From Planctomycetota bacterium (GTDB lineage: Bacteria; Planctomycetota; UBA1135): a DNA stretch of 15,069 nt. The notes beneath the pieces are model-generated. The model had not been told where the DNA came from. It was given only the letters and a program-made list of their open reading frames with translations, and ran no database searches. Both the position numbers and the translations under genes were made by a program. Location of the stretch: positions 1 to 15,069 of the forward strand of contig JAKVCF010000048.1 of assembly GCA_022447335.1 (NCBI GenBank). The letters are read 5' to 3'. This document shows, one piece after another, positions 1 through 6,932 of this stretch (position 1 is the stretch's first letter; each line of letters starts with the position of its first letter).

Positions 1-359
1 CACGTGCGTACGATGCGTTAGATGCTCAAAGAAATTCTGGCCAGTTGACTCTGACGGGAGATCCGAAAGTTGGATCAACTGTCAGTGTAGCAATCTCTGG
101 CCTTGCGGCGAGCCAGCCCTTTGTCTTAGGAGTTGGATTGACGCCCGTGGTTATTGATGATGAATCCGGGATCAGTTTGCTCATTGACGACATGGTGAGC
201 ATTCGATCTGGGACGGCAAATAGTGTGGGGGAGAGCGTCGTTCCAATCGCAATCCCCCCGAGGTCTAACCTCGTTGGAGTGAGCGTGTACGTGCAAGCAG
301 GTTCTTTCAGTGCAGCGTCAGTTGGAACAAACGCTGTTGAGGTCGTCATCTGCCAATGA
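1..359 (+). CDS. C-terminal part of a secreted protein (5' end outside window)
   Basis: The frame is open from the first base of the window and stops at TGA 357-359, so the start and most of the protein lie to the left. About 118 residues are visible. The last ~105 form a beta-rich domain beginning near LTLTGDPKVGSTV and ending TNAVEVVICQ, with the pattern of Gly/Pro turns, an IPPRSNLVGVSVYVQ segment and a TNA motif shortly before the end. The same pattern ends the proteins at 5208-6923, 6933-8579 and 8733-10322. In my knowledge of planctomycete proteomes this type of tail is common on secreted beta-propeller and repeat proteins. Its function is not known to me; attachment to or sorting at the cell surface is only a guess. 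TTG at 45 is an internal leucine codon rather than a likely start, because the coding frame continues upstream. The nature of the missing N-terminal part cannot be told. Confidence 0.75.
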   Translation, partial: RAYDALDAQRNSGQLTLTGDPKVGSTVSVAISGLAASQPFVLGVGLTPVVIDDESGISLLIDDMVSIRSGTANSVGESVVPIAIPPRSNLVGVSVYVQAGSFSAASVGTNAVEVVICQ

Positions 360-434
360 TTATTTGATGCCCCAGCTGAAGAGTATCTTGGCACGCAAAA
401 TTCGACTTAGCGCGAGCTCTCTGAGTTGCTGGGC
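360..434. other. Convergent intergenic gap
   Basis: This 75-bp gap separates the end of the rightward partial gene from the end of the leftward barrel gene. I see no convincing stem followed by a T-run on either strand, so no intrinsic terminator can be called. Confidence 0.5.
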
Positions 435-1130
435 TTAGAAGGCGAACGAAGTGGTGATTGTTGGATCTTTTCCATCCAATAGCATGAAGCCAAAATTCCA
501 TGCTCCGCGGGTATGAGAGATTGCGGGGTGGAGATGCACCCCGTCCCATAAGAGCCGGCCGACCCACTGTTCTGTAAATGCCCAATTGACTCCTGCTGGG
601 ACATACCACTTTGGTCCATCTGGCGCATAGCTCGCTGAAACATAAGCGCTCCATTCCTCGTTAATAGGTTGTGCGAAAGTAAGTGAATAGGCTTCACCGC
701 TGACTTTTGAGGAGGGCCAGGCCGTGCTTTGGCCAAGAACGATCGCGGGGGTTTTTGTAGTGCCTTCTCGCAAGCGCCAATTCCAAACCGGGGAGGCTCG
801 GTTGTCCCGGGGCATCCAGGAAAGCCCAGCCCGGAGGTTTGGAAAAATGCGATACATCAGAGAGTATTCAATAGGGGCGCGCGGGCTTCCAGTCACAAGG
901 ATCCGTCGAAGTGACAGGCTCCAGCGATTGCTTTGCAGTTCACCTGAACCCCGAACCGGGATTCCTTCTCCGGGTCATCCTGGTCACATCGGGACCAAGA
1001 GACTCCGCAGGTCGTTCGGCTCTTCAGTCTGCGTGCCCGCTACTTGGTCGCTTTGTGACTCCTGGCCTGCAGCAGGATGTAGGAGCAAGCCAAAGCAAAG
1101 CGTAAAAAGGGTGGGCGGGAGGATTCGCAT
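435..1130 (-). pseudogene. Disrupted outer-membrane beta-barrel gene
   Basis: On the minus strand, ATG at 1130-1128 opens a good Sec signal peptide (MRILPPTLFTLCFGLLL, then HPAAGQE) and an acidic linker ending NDLRSLLVPM. Two in-frame TGA codons then follow, at 986-984 and 977-975, separated by CCA GGA. The same frame afterwards stays open to TAA at 437-435. That part is rich in alternating aromatic/hydrophobic strands and turns, with short Asn/Asp/Gly loops, and ends in TTSFAF; a terminal Phe is the usual signature of BAM-assembled outer-membrane proteins. Between about 985 and 942 the +1 frame reads DQDDPEKESRFGVQV, with a more coding-like base pattern than the stop-containing frame. Two compensating indels, real or from sequencing, would therefore explain the damage better than two nonsense mutations. 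GTG at 896 could restart translation but would give a barrel without a signal peptide. Intact, the protein would be about 230 residues. I do not recognise the family. Confidence 0.6.
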
Positions 1131-1210
1131 AAACCACGCCGCGGATTCTTGAGGAATGCAGCCGGGAAGATGGTTAAGCAGCAGCCGATTTGCTTCTTGC
1201 GAATCACAGT

Positions 1211-1240
1211 ATTAGATCACTCGCTGACAAGTGATCTAAT
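1211..1240. repeat. Perfect 10-bp inverted repeat, 10-base spacer
   Basis: ATTAGATCAC at 1211-1220 is exactly mirrored by GTGATCTAAT at 1231-1240, around the spacer TCGCTGACAA. It lies 81-110 bases upstream of the barrel gene's ATG and about 50 bases past the stop of the EAL gene, both on the minus strand. No T-run follows on the minus strand, so it is a poor intrinsic terminator. Its perfect symmetry and upstream position would fit a binding site for a dimeric regulator, or an RNA hairpin between the two leftward genes. Confidence 0.5.
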
Positions 1241-1290
1241 TCCTTTCAAAGTTTTTGCAATTCGATTGCGTTTTTTTGTGAAGCGTCCGG

Positions 1291-2481
1291 TTATGGAATC
1301 CGCCGAGTTGGCTCAGGGCCCTGGTACTTATAGACAGGCGTCCTAGGCGCTTGGATGGATGGCGGCGCGAAGAAGAATCCCTGCATCTGGTCGATACCGA
1401 GGCTCTGCAGCATGTTCGCTTCGGCCTCTTTTTCGACCCCCTCTGCGATTGCCACGATTCCTTTGAGGTCAAAGTAGCTTACGAAGAGTCTAATTAGTTC
1501 TTGACGCTCTTCATGGAGATGTACGTTTCTAACTAAGGCGTGATCGATCTTCACAAAGTCGGGGCGAACATGAAGGATCAAAGACAAGTCGTCTCCTGCG
1601 GTTCCGGCGTCATCAATAGCGATTCGAAATCCTTTGCTACGAAGTCGATCAAAGATGTCAAATCCGTTTTCAAATGCAGCTTCGGAATCGTATTTCGGAA
1701 AGTCAATTACAACTTGGTCAGCGTAGTCAGCAATCTTTGAGTGGAGGATGTGCTGGAGGTCCACGTAAGCCGCGTTGAGGAAAATTGATCCGCAAGCAGG
1801 TAACTTTTCGATGTAGCTCACGGCCAGATCGTCTAGATGATGGTTGAGTGCTTTCGATAGGCCGAGTCGCGTGACCTCGAAAATGAATGACCGCGGCGAC
1901 CGGAAATGGGGGCTATTGGATCGCATGAGACATTCATATCCGACTGCCACATTGGTTTCTTGCGACCAGATAAGTTGATAGTGGAAGTGGATCTCCTCGA
2001 TTTCCTCTCGCATGGATGCGCGATTCATGATCCGAGTAGAAGGGCGATAAACCTTGCCAGCTCCCTCGTCCGTGGCGGAGTTTTTTCCTAGCCAAACAAA
2101 TTGAGCTACCGCAAGTTCGATGACAGCCGGAGATGCCTGCATGGTAAGTTCGGAACTCGGCGCACTTCTGGGAGTGGTTTCTTCAAAGTCTTCGGCCGTC
2201 ACTCCGATGGTCAAAAGAGGAATATCGGGGTGCCAGTCGCGCAGCCTTCGCATGAGCTGGTCGCAACTACTCTGTCCAGAACGCGCTCCCGTAATCACGA
2301 CGGATGGGCAGCTGAGCTCAGAGCTTGGGAGCGCTTCCGAAATGACACAAGACTCGACGACATGGAAGTTGCGCGCGAGTGCCAGCCGGATTCTCTTCCG
2401 GAACTTTTCACAAGGATCCGCGATCAGAACGGTTGGGCGTTGCGATATATCCGGTGACGTCATGCGTAGTCGTGGAATCAA
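1291..2481 (-). CDS. Degenerate receiver-EAL domain protein (c-di-GMP phosphodiesterase-like)
   Basis: A 396-residue cytoplasmic protein. Residues ~16-98 have the alternating pattern of a response-regulator receiver, but the usual phospho-acceptor Asp at the end of strand 3 is Thr64 (VVITG), and only one acidic residue (Asp22) follows strand 1. Residues ~165-380 are an EAL domain. Visible parts are YQLI (168-171), ECLMR (the ExLxR motif, Glu183), Asn236 in FLNA, DDAG (Asp290/291), VKID (Lys311), AEGVE (Glu347) and QG (367-368). The metal-binding Glu of the usual EITE segment is replaced: the sequence reads VIDFPKYD, with Asp260. Active EAL enzymes hydrolyse cyclic di-GMP to pGpG; the Asp substitution and altered loop make activity uncertain, and a c-di-GMP-binding role is possible. 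TTG at 2481 is preferred as the start because AAAGGAGG lies five bases upstream; ATG at 2463 is the alternative. No membrane segment is visible. Confidence 0.85.
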   Translation of the reverse strand: MIPRLRMTSPDISQRPTVLIADPCEKFRKRIRLALARNFHVVESCVISEALPSSELSCPSVVITGARSGQSSCDQLMRRLRDWHPDIPLLTIGVTAEDFEETTPRSAPSSELTMQASPAVIELAVAQFVWLGKNSATDEGAGKVYRPSTRIMNRASMREEIEEIHFHYQLIWSQETNVAVGYECLMRSNSPHFRSPRSFIFEVTRLGLSKALNHHLDDLAVSYIEKLPACGSIFLNAAYVDLQHILHSKIADYADQVVIDFPKYDSEAAFENGFDIFDRLRSKGFRIAIDDAGTAGDDLSLILHVRPDFVKIDHALVRNVHLHEERQELIRLFVSYFDLKGIVAIAEGVEKEAEANMLQSLGIDQMQGFFFAPPSIQAPRTPVYKYQGPEPTRRIP

Positions 2482-2486
2482 CGATG

Positions 2487-2494
2487 CCTCCTTT
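2487..2494 (-). promoter_or_regulatory. Shine-Dalgarno sequence of the EAL gene
   Basis: On the minus strand AAAGGAGG is followed by CATCG and then the TTG start at 2481. This strong match decides for the TTG start over ATG 2463, whose only purine-rich stretch is more than 20 bases away. It is the only canonical ribosome binding site I can find in the window. Confidence 0.75.
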
Positions 2495-2787
2495 GCTTGT
2501 GGGGGGGTGAAGTTCGGTAATTTGTCTTCTTTGGGATAGTCAGTTTGTGGCGAGGGTTTTCAAAAAGTCCACTCAGGATTTCTGTGTTATCCCAGGATTT
2601 ATTGGGAACACTTGATGCCAAGGTGCCGTTATCCAAGTAAGGCCTAGCATTTTTGTTGGGGCCGCTGTGTGCTTGCTCGCGTAGTTTTCGGTGCGGTTGT
2701 GCGCCTCGGGTGAGCGATCAGGGGAGGCGGATGGTTGTAGGCCCTGCGCAAGCTGCTCTATAAGGGCGAATGCGCTAAACTGCGCGG
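2495..2787. other. Intergenic region upstream of the EAL gene and the small ORF
   Basis: This stretch of about 290 bases, between divergent starts, has no convincing gene. For the leftward EAL gene a possible promoter is TTGAAA (2563-2558) with TATCCC at 2538-2533, a 19-base spacer, which is weak. An imperfect hairpin at 2584-2611 pairs GTGT..TCCCA with TGGGA..ACAC around GGATTTAT. A seven-G run lies just upstream of the EAL leader. To the right, TTGTAG (2735-2740) and TATAAG (2759-2764), 18 bases apart, form a possible promoter pointing to the small ORF. It competes with the TAAACT element described separately. Confidence 0.4.
2776..2781 (+). promoter_or_regulatory. -10-like element TAAACT, six bases before the small ORF
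   Basis: TAAACT at 2776-2781 is followed by exactly six bases and then ATG 2788. The same arrangement, TAAA(A/G/C)T plus six bases plus start, precedes the genes at 8733 and 10362. A -10 box at this distance would put the transcription start at the start codon, giving a leaderless message. No good -35 box is visible. Confidence 0.45.
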
Positions 2788-2883
2788 ATGGGATCCACTT
2801 TTCCGATTTGGCCTATTGTTTTGGGGGTCGTCGTGCTGCTTTTAGTAGGTGTCGTGGCGATTTTTAGTCGCGGGAAAGACTAG
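2788..2883 (+). CDS. Small single-transmembrane protein, 31 aa
   Basis: ATG 2788 to TAG 2881-2883 encodes 31 residues. The opening MGSTFPIWP is followed by an unbroken hydrophobic stretch (IVLGVVVLLLVGVVAIF, residues ~10-26) long enough for one membrane helix, then SRGKD. The positive residues after the helix suggest an N-out, C-in orientation. The run of Val/Leu codons contains no charged residue, which is unlikely in non-coding DNA of this composition. There is no Shine-Dalgarno sequence, but a TAAACT box sits six bases before the ATG, as at two confident genes in the window. It lies alone in an intergenic region, converging on the esterase gene with about 96 bases between the two stops. 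I do not recognise a family. It is too short for homology to be judged by eye, and a chance ORF cannot be excluded. Confidence 0.55.
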   Translation: MGSTFPIWPIVLGVVVLLLVGVVAIFSRGKD

Positions 2884-2979
2884 CCTGATTTAGCAGTTGT
2901 GCACGGGTGGGGCCGTATCTAGTCGATATTGTCATGCCAATCTCCACCTATTCCGTTGATGGGCTGATTAGCGATCTGG

Positions 2980-4014
2980 CTACTCTTCCTGCTTCGTGAC
3001 CAGTTGAAGCATGGCCTGGCCCATGCTTTCGCCGATGAGATAGAACGTTTCGGCGGTGTTGTTCCAGTGGTAGGCTTGGCCACTTGGTGAGTCATTCTTG
3101 CTGCGCCAAAAATCCTTAGTTCCCACAAAGGCGACGTTCCTTTGGAACTCTTCGCGCTTTGCGACAGAGGCTTGCGCCTTCATCAGTGAGATGGCGCGAG
3201 GGTGCTTTTCTTCATATCCGCTCATGCCTGTTTCGGCAATGACGAAGGGAAGTTCAGGCATCTCAAGCTCTTTGCGTACGTCGCGAATGAGGCACGAAAG
3301 GTTTTCCTCATAAGCATCGTTGAAGGCCTGATTGACACGGTCATTCCATCCTTGATGCCAGCCGATTCCGAGGAGGTCCGTTTTATCGTATTTGAGCTTT
3401 GGGAAGGCCTTGTCGAGCCCATTCATGACGCGCTTCACTTCAGCAATCATCGCGGTATACGACTCGCCGACTTCGCCGCCCGCACTCGGCGAACGGAACT
3501 CTTTCCCAATTGCTTTGCCGCCCCAGGCCACTTTAATCAGCAGGACCGGGTCGTCGTAATGGTTTCCAACGACGGAGCCAAAGCCTAGCTCTGGGCCTAT
3601 CGCGTCCTTGTGCGCTCCATAGCCTACATTGAGCATGCCAGTGCGATCGAACAGGGAGATCCACACATCATCACGCGCTTTCCACTCGCCTTCTTCGTCA
3701 ATTAGGTGCGCATATTTATTCTTTGTGGCTGCGTTCTTGGCCAAGTACTCCAGCGTTCCTTTGCCATCATTTTTTCTGGAGTCTGCTTTAACTATGCCTG
3801 ATCCGACCATATTCGACTGGCCTGCCAAAACGAAGACGCGCAGCCTGCGCTCGGGGGTTTCGTCCACAGCTTGCATCGCAGAGCTTGATAAGGCCTTGTC
3901 TTCTTGTGCGATATCTAGTCGAAGTGCATCTTGGCTTGGGGGCAAGTTGCAGGAGGGGGGCGCGAGGCAAAAGGCCAAGGCGGAGATGCGCGTGATGGTG
4001 AGTGAGCGCGACAT
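2980..4014 (-). CDS. Secreted SASA/GQSN-family esterase (sialate O-acetylesterase-like)
   Basis: A 344-residue protein starting at ATG 4014. The N-terminus (SLTITRISALAFCLAPPSC) is a signal sequence; Cys22 might be lipidated, but PPSC is a poor lipobox. After a ~35-residue linker the catalytic domain begins at VFVLAGQSNM (Ser67, the family nucleophile). It continues through an oxyanion-type KVAWGGKAI block (~161-169) and WHQGWND (219-225), a variant of the WxQGExD block. The end carries DSPSGQAYHWN, where His316 and possibly Asp308 complete the triad. The family (PF03629) includes sialate and xylan O-acetylesterases, so removal of acetyl groups from a polysaccharide or glycoprotein sugar outside the cytoplasm is likely; the substrate is unknown. 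It is divergent from the ATP-grasp gene with 73 bases between starts. No strong ribosome binding site is visible (GCCCACC precedes the ATG). Confidence 0.85.
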   Translation of the reverse strand: MSRSLTITRISALAFCLAPPSCNLPPSQDALRLDIAQEDKALSSSAMQAVDETPERRLRVFVLAGQSNMVGSGIVKADSRKNDGKGTLEYLAKNAATKNKYAHLIDEEGEWKARDDVWISLFDRTGMLNVGYGAHKDAIGPELGFGSVVGNHYDDPVLLIKVAWGGKAIGKEFRSPSAGGEVGESYTAMIAEVKRVMNGLDKAFPKLKYDKTDLLGIGWHQGWNDRVNQAFNDAYEENLSCLIRDVRKELEMPELPFVIAETGMSGYEEKHPRAISLMKAQASVAKREEFQRNVAFVGTKDFWRSKNDSPSGQAYHWNNTAETFYLIGESMGQAMLQLVTKQEE

Positions 4015-4087
4015 GGTGGGCTCAGCCTAGCCGCAAGCATGCAGACTTCGTTATGCTTTACGTGAGTAAGCACCCTCTCGATCGCTC

Positions 4088-5068
4088 TTGCGTATTTGCC
4101 TACTAACGAATCAAGATCTCGACGACCTGCCGTTTCCGAATAACGACTGGCCGTGTGACCCTCGCCCTTACTTGCCCGATTCCGATTGGCACCTCGAGGT
4201 GTTAGAGGATAAGGTTCAGGGTCCGGTGCGTACGCGTGAGTTGATTGAAGAGGGATTCGATGTGTTCTTCAACCTCTGCGACGGGGCGGAAGGGCAGGAC
4301 GACCTCCCAGGTGTTGAGGTCGTCATGGCATTAGAAGAGGCTGGCGTGCCGTTTACCGGGGCGGCTTCCGATTTCTACGAGCCAACGCGTCTCGAGATGA
4401 AGGAGGCGTGCCAGCGGGCTGGAATTGCTTACCCAGATTATGTGGTCGCGAAAGAAGGGTCTGACTGTGAGTATGCACTTGAGAAACTGAAGTTTCCGAT
4501 GTTCGTGAAGCACTACAACAGTTATGCGAGTGTCGACTTGAGCCGCCATTCCCGTGTACAAACACCGGAGGGGCTGCGTCGCCAAGTGAATAAGATTGTG
4601 AAGCGGCATGGCGCGGCCTTGATCGAGGAGTACATTCCTGGGACAGAATGCACGGTGCTCGTTGCCGAAAATCCAGACAATCCCGAGCAGCCCATCACGT
4701 ACACCCCGGTCGAGTATCGCTTCCCGGAAGGTGAAACTTTCAAGCACGAGAAGCTGAAGTGGGAGGATTTCGATGGGCTGCATGCACAGGCCGTGTCCGA
4801 TGCTGAGTTGGCGGACCGCTTGCGCTGCGATGCAGCAACCTTCTTTAAGGAGCTAAACGGTTCAAGCTTTGGGCGGTGTGATGTGCGCGTGACGCCGGAC
4901 GGTACGCCCTATATGCTTGAGATGAATGCGAACTGTGGGCTTTATTACCCGGATGATGCACCAGCCAGTGCGGATCTATGTCTGAAGTTTGATCAGGCAG
5001 GGCATATAGGCTTTACGGAGCGGCTTATTGAAGCAGCTATGAAGCGCGCTAGGCGCCTCAGATGCTGA
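4088..5068 (+). CDS. ATP-grasp ligase, D-alanine-D-alanine ligase-like
   Basis: A 326-residue cytoplasmic enzyme. TTG 4088 is the only ordinary start: the frame has a stop at 4067-4069, no ATG/GTG lies between, and MRICLLTNQD is a natural first beta strand. Residues ~1-95 form the N-terminal lobe (FNLCDG, then GVPFTGAAS). The ATP-grasp fold follows, with FVKHYNSYASVDL (Lys141 and the loop that replaces the usual glycine loop), LIEEYIPGTE (180-187), FGRCDVR (261-267) and LEMNANCG (277-284), where Glu278 and Asn280 are the expected Mg ligands. Known relatives join two amino acids through an acyl phosphate using ATP. It stands apart from any mur/fts cell-wall cluster and has a long acidic, Pro/Trp-rich insertion near residues 12-35. 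It may therefore be a paralogue making another dipeptide or peptide bond rather than the housekeeping Ddl. Confidence 0.85.
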   Translation: MRICLLTNQDLDDLPFPNNDWPCDPRPYLPDSDWHLEVLEDKVQGPVRTRELIEEGFDVFFNLCDGAEGQDDLPGVEVVMALEEAGVPFTGAASDFYEPTRLEMKEACQRAGIAYPDYVVAKEGSDCEYALEKLKFPMFVKHYNSYASVDLSRHSRVQTPEGLRRQVNKIVKRHGAALIEEYIPGTECTVLVAENPDNPEQPITYTPVEYRFPEGETFKHEKLKWEDFDGLHAQAVSDAELADRLRCDAATFFKELNGSSFGRCDVRVTPDGTPYMLEMNANCGLYYPDDAPASADLCLKFDQAGHIGFTERLIEAAMKRARRLRC

Positions 5069-5207
5069 AAGCTTGGCGCTAAGGGTCCCCCCGTTCTCGG
5101 GATCAGGGCAAAGACAAGTCTTTGGGCGCGTAAATTCAGCGTAGGCATATAAGCGCGCCGGAGTGGATGGGATATGATTGATAGCAGGTTAGTTTCTCCA
5201 TCCCTTT

Positions 5208-6923
5208 ATGTTTAATCCCCTTTCACTTACTGTTTTTCTTTACGCCGTGGTTGTTGCTCAAGAGCCACGGGTTCCGCAGCAACTCGACATCGGCTCATTT
5301 GCCTATGATCCAGCTGTAGTTAGCGAAGGAGATCTTTCCGCGATCCTTTGGAAAGATGGAGTGACTTCTGAGCTCTATCTGTCGAGCTCAGACGGGCATG
5401 GAGTGACTTGGTCTGCTCCGGTTCGCGTGGATGATGCTCCAGCTGGAACAGCGCGTTTTGTGAGTAACCACAGTTTGGCAGTATGTGAAGGTGTCCTTTA
5501 CGCCGCGTGGCAGGATGGGCGAAATGGGGCAAATGACACTTACTTTTCTCGGTCGTTTGATGGTGGCCAAACTTGGTCTGCCTCCATGCGCCTCGAAGAC
5601 GGCTATGCGGCTGGTTCTCAGGCGGTCGATGCTCTTCAGATTGTTGCCAGTGGCGATTATGTCTACGTCGCGATGAGAGTTGATAACCCAAGCGGTGGCG
5701 AGGACATTTGGATGGCTAGCTCGATGGACCAGGGAGCGACTTGGAATCCGAGTTTGATGGCGAATGCCGGCGGGGCGGATTGTGATTACTTTGTCGTGAA
5801 CACTTGCACTTGCGGCGGCTGTGGTGGGATGAACGTCTTCATCACTTTCGCTGATGACCGCAATCAGGCCGAAATGGACGATCTCTTTCTGCGCATGTCG
5901 CATAACGGAGGCGTGTCTTGGATGATGAATATGCTCGACGAGCAGATCGACGAGGCGGGGCCCGGCGTCGGCGACGTCGAAGCTCCTGAGGTCCTTTCAG
6001 TTGGTGGCATGACGGGCTTGGCGATCGCCTGGCTCGAAGATGAGACTCCGACTTCTGCCGTTGAGGAGGAGTTGCACGTGCGCTATTCGCCAGATGGTGG
6101 GCATATGTGGCCGATTCCCGAAGCCGTTCTCGGTTCCGGGGCAGACGTGGATAACCCAGCGTTGGCGTTTGATGGTTCAACCCTGCTCGTGGCTTGGGAA
6201 GACGATCGCACGGGTGTCGACGAGGTCTATCTCGCGGTCAGCCGCGACTTTGGCATCAGCTGGATCGAGCATCAAATCTCGACTGATGGAGGGGCCTATC
6301 CGGTTCTTTCAGGGCAAGGAGATCTCTGGGCGGTCTCTTACTCAGCAGGTGGCTTCCCGGAGCGCACCGAGATGGCCGTCTCGCGTGATGGAGCGATGAG
6401 CTTTTTGCCCGCGATGGATCTCGAGCTAGGAGGTGGCGCAGATTCTGATTACGTCGAGATAGCTTACAACTCGATGTACGACAACTTCGTTACGGCTTGG
6501 CTGGACGATGCATCAGGATCCAACAGAGTCTTCACTGGTGGCGCCCGATCGCAGACTTTGCAAGCGGTGAGCCCCAGCTTTGTGCCAGGAGATGTAATCC
6601 ATTTTGAGGCCTCGCATTTCCCGATCTCGGACGATGGCGCGATGTTTGCCGTATTTGTTTCGCGCGGCACTGGCAACTACGCGGTGCCGTATGGCGACGG
6701 GCGCTCGACTGGTCTCGCCAGTAATCCTTATCTTCCGGGCTACTTGAATGTGCTTTCGGGCACGCTCGATGCCTCTGGTTTTGGCGCAACGGTTCCGACC
6801 ACTGTCCCTCGAACTCCTGGAGTTACTTGGTATGCGACAGGGCTTTCATACCTTGTTTCCAGTTCGACTGGCAAGGTCTATCCTCTGACCCTAACTGATC
6901 GCATCGAGATTTCGGTGCAGTAG
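5208..6923 (+). CDS. Secreted sialidase-like beta-propeller with seven Asp boxes
   Basis: A 571-residue exported protein. The signal peptide is MFNPLSLTVFLYAVVVA, cleaved near residue 17. Residues ~20-445 carry seven Asp-box motifs of the S-x-D-x-G-x-T/S-W type, at about 61-68, 116-123, 172-179, 231-238 (Asn for Asp), 294-301, 345-352 and 392-399 (Phe for Trp). They are interspersed with AW-D-D/E-R-type strands such as WQDGRNG and WEDDRTG. This fits a propeller of the BNR/sialidase superfold. The Arg triad and nucleophile Tyr/Glu of true sialidases cannot be assigned, so enzyme activity is doubtful and carbohydrate or surface binding is as likely. A Cys group (C192, C200, C202, C205) in NTCTCGGCGGMN sits in one blade. 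Residues ~450-571 are the C-terminal module shared with three other proteins here. The stop lies nine bases from the convergent peroxidase gene. No clear Shine-Dalgarno precedes ATG 5208. Confidence 0.85.
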   Translation: MFNPLSLTVFLYAVVVAQEPRVPQQLDIGSFAYDPAVVSEGDLSAILWKDGVTSELYLSSSDGHGVTWSAPVRVDDAPAGTARFVSNHSLAVCEGVLYAAWQDGRNGANDTYFSRSFDGGQTWSASMRLEDGYAAGSQAVDALQIVASGDYVYVAMRVDNPSGGEDIWMASSMDQGATWNPSLMANAGGADCDYFVVNTCTCGGCGGMNVFITFADDRNQAEMDDLFLRMSHNGGVSWMMNMLDEQIDEAGPGVGDVEAPEVLSVGGMTGLAIAWLEDETPTSAVEEELHVRYSPDGGHMWPIPEAVLGSGADVDNPALAFDGSTLLVAWEDDRTGVDEVYLAVSRDFGISWIEHQISTDGGAYPVLSGQGDLWAVSYSAGGFPERTEMAVSRDGAMSFLPAMDLELGGGADSDYVEIAYNSMYDNFVTAWLDDASGSNRVFTGGARSQTLQAVSPSFVPGDVIHFEASHFPISDDGAMFAVFVSRGTGNYAVPYGDGRSTGLASNPYLPGYLNVLSGTLDASGFGATVPTTVPRTPGVTWYATGLSYLVSSSTGKVYPLTLTDRIEISVQ

Positions 6924-6932
6924 TCGTTCAGC

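Noticed and set aside
975..986. Readthrough of the two TGA codons as selenocysteine or tryptophan
   Set aside because: Other genes in the window end in TGA (359, 5068, 10322), so TGA is a normal stop. Two TGA codons only two codons apart are not a selenocysteine pattern, and no clear SECIS-like hairpin is evident.
724..1152. Rightward open frame of 142 codons across the barrel gene
   Set aside because: It lies antisense to a frame with a signal peptide, beta-barrel pattern and C-terminal Phe. Its own product is Arg/Ser-rich without domain character, so it is a shadow.
1257..1277. GCAAT-TCG-ATTGC stem followed by seven T on the plus strand, resembling an intrinsic terminator
   Set aside because: No rightward gene ends upstream of it, and on the minus strand, where the flanking genes lie, the T-run becomes an A-run before the stem. 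The five-pair stem is also short and AT-rich.
2735..2764. TTGTAG-18-TATAAG as the promoter of the 31-aa ORF
   Set aside because: Possible, but it would give a leader of roughly 17 bases with no ribosome binding site. The TAAACT box at the spacing seen at two other genes is the better-supported alternative.
5208..6923. Calling the Asp-box protein a true sialidase
   Set aside because: Seven Asp boxes show the fold, but the three active-site arginines and the catalytic Tyr/Glu/Asp set cannot be placed, so enzymatic activity is not supported.
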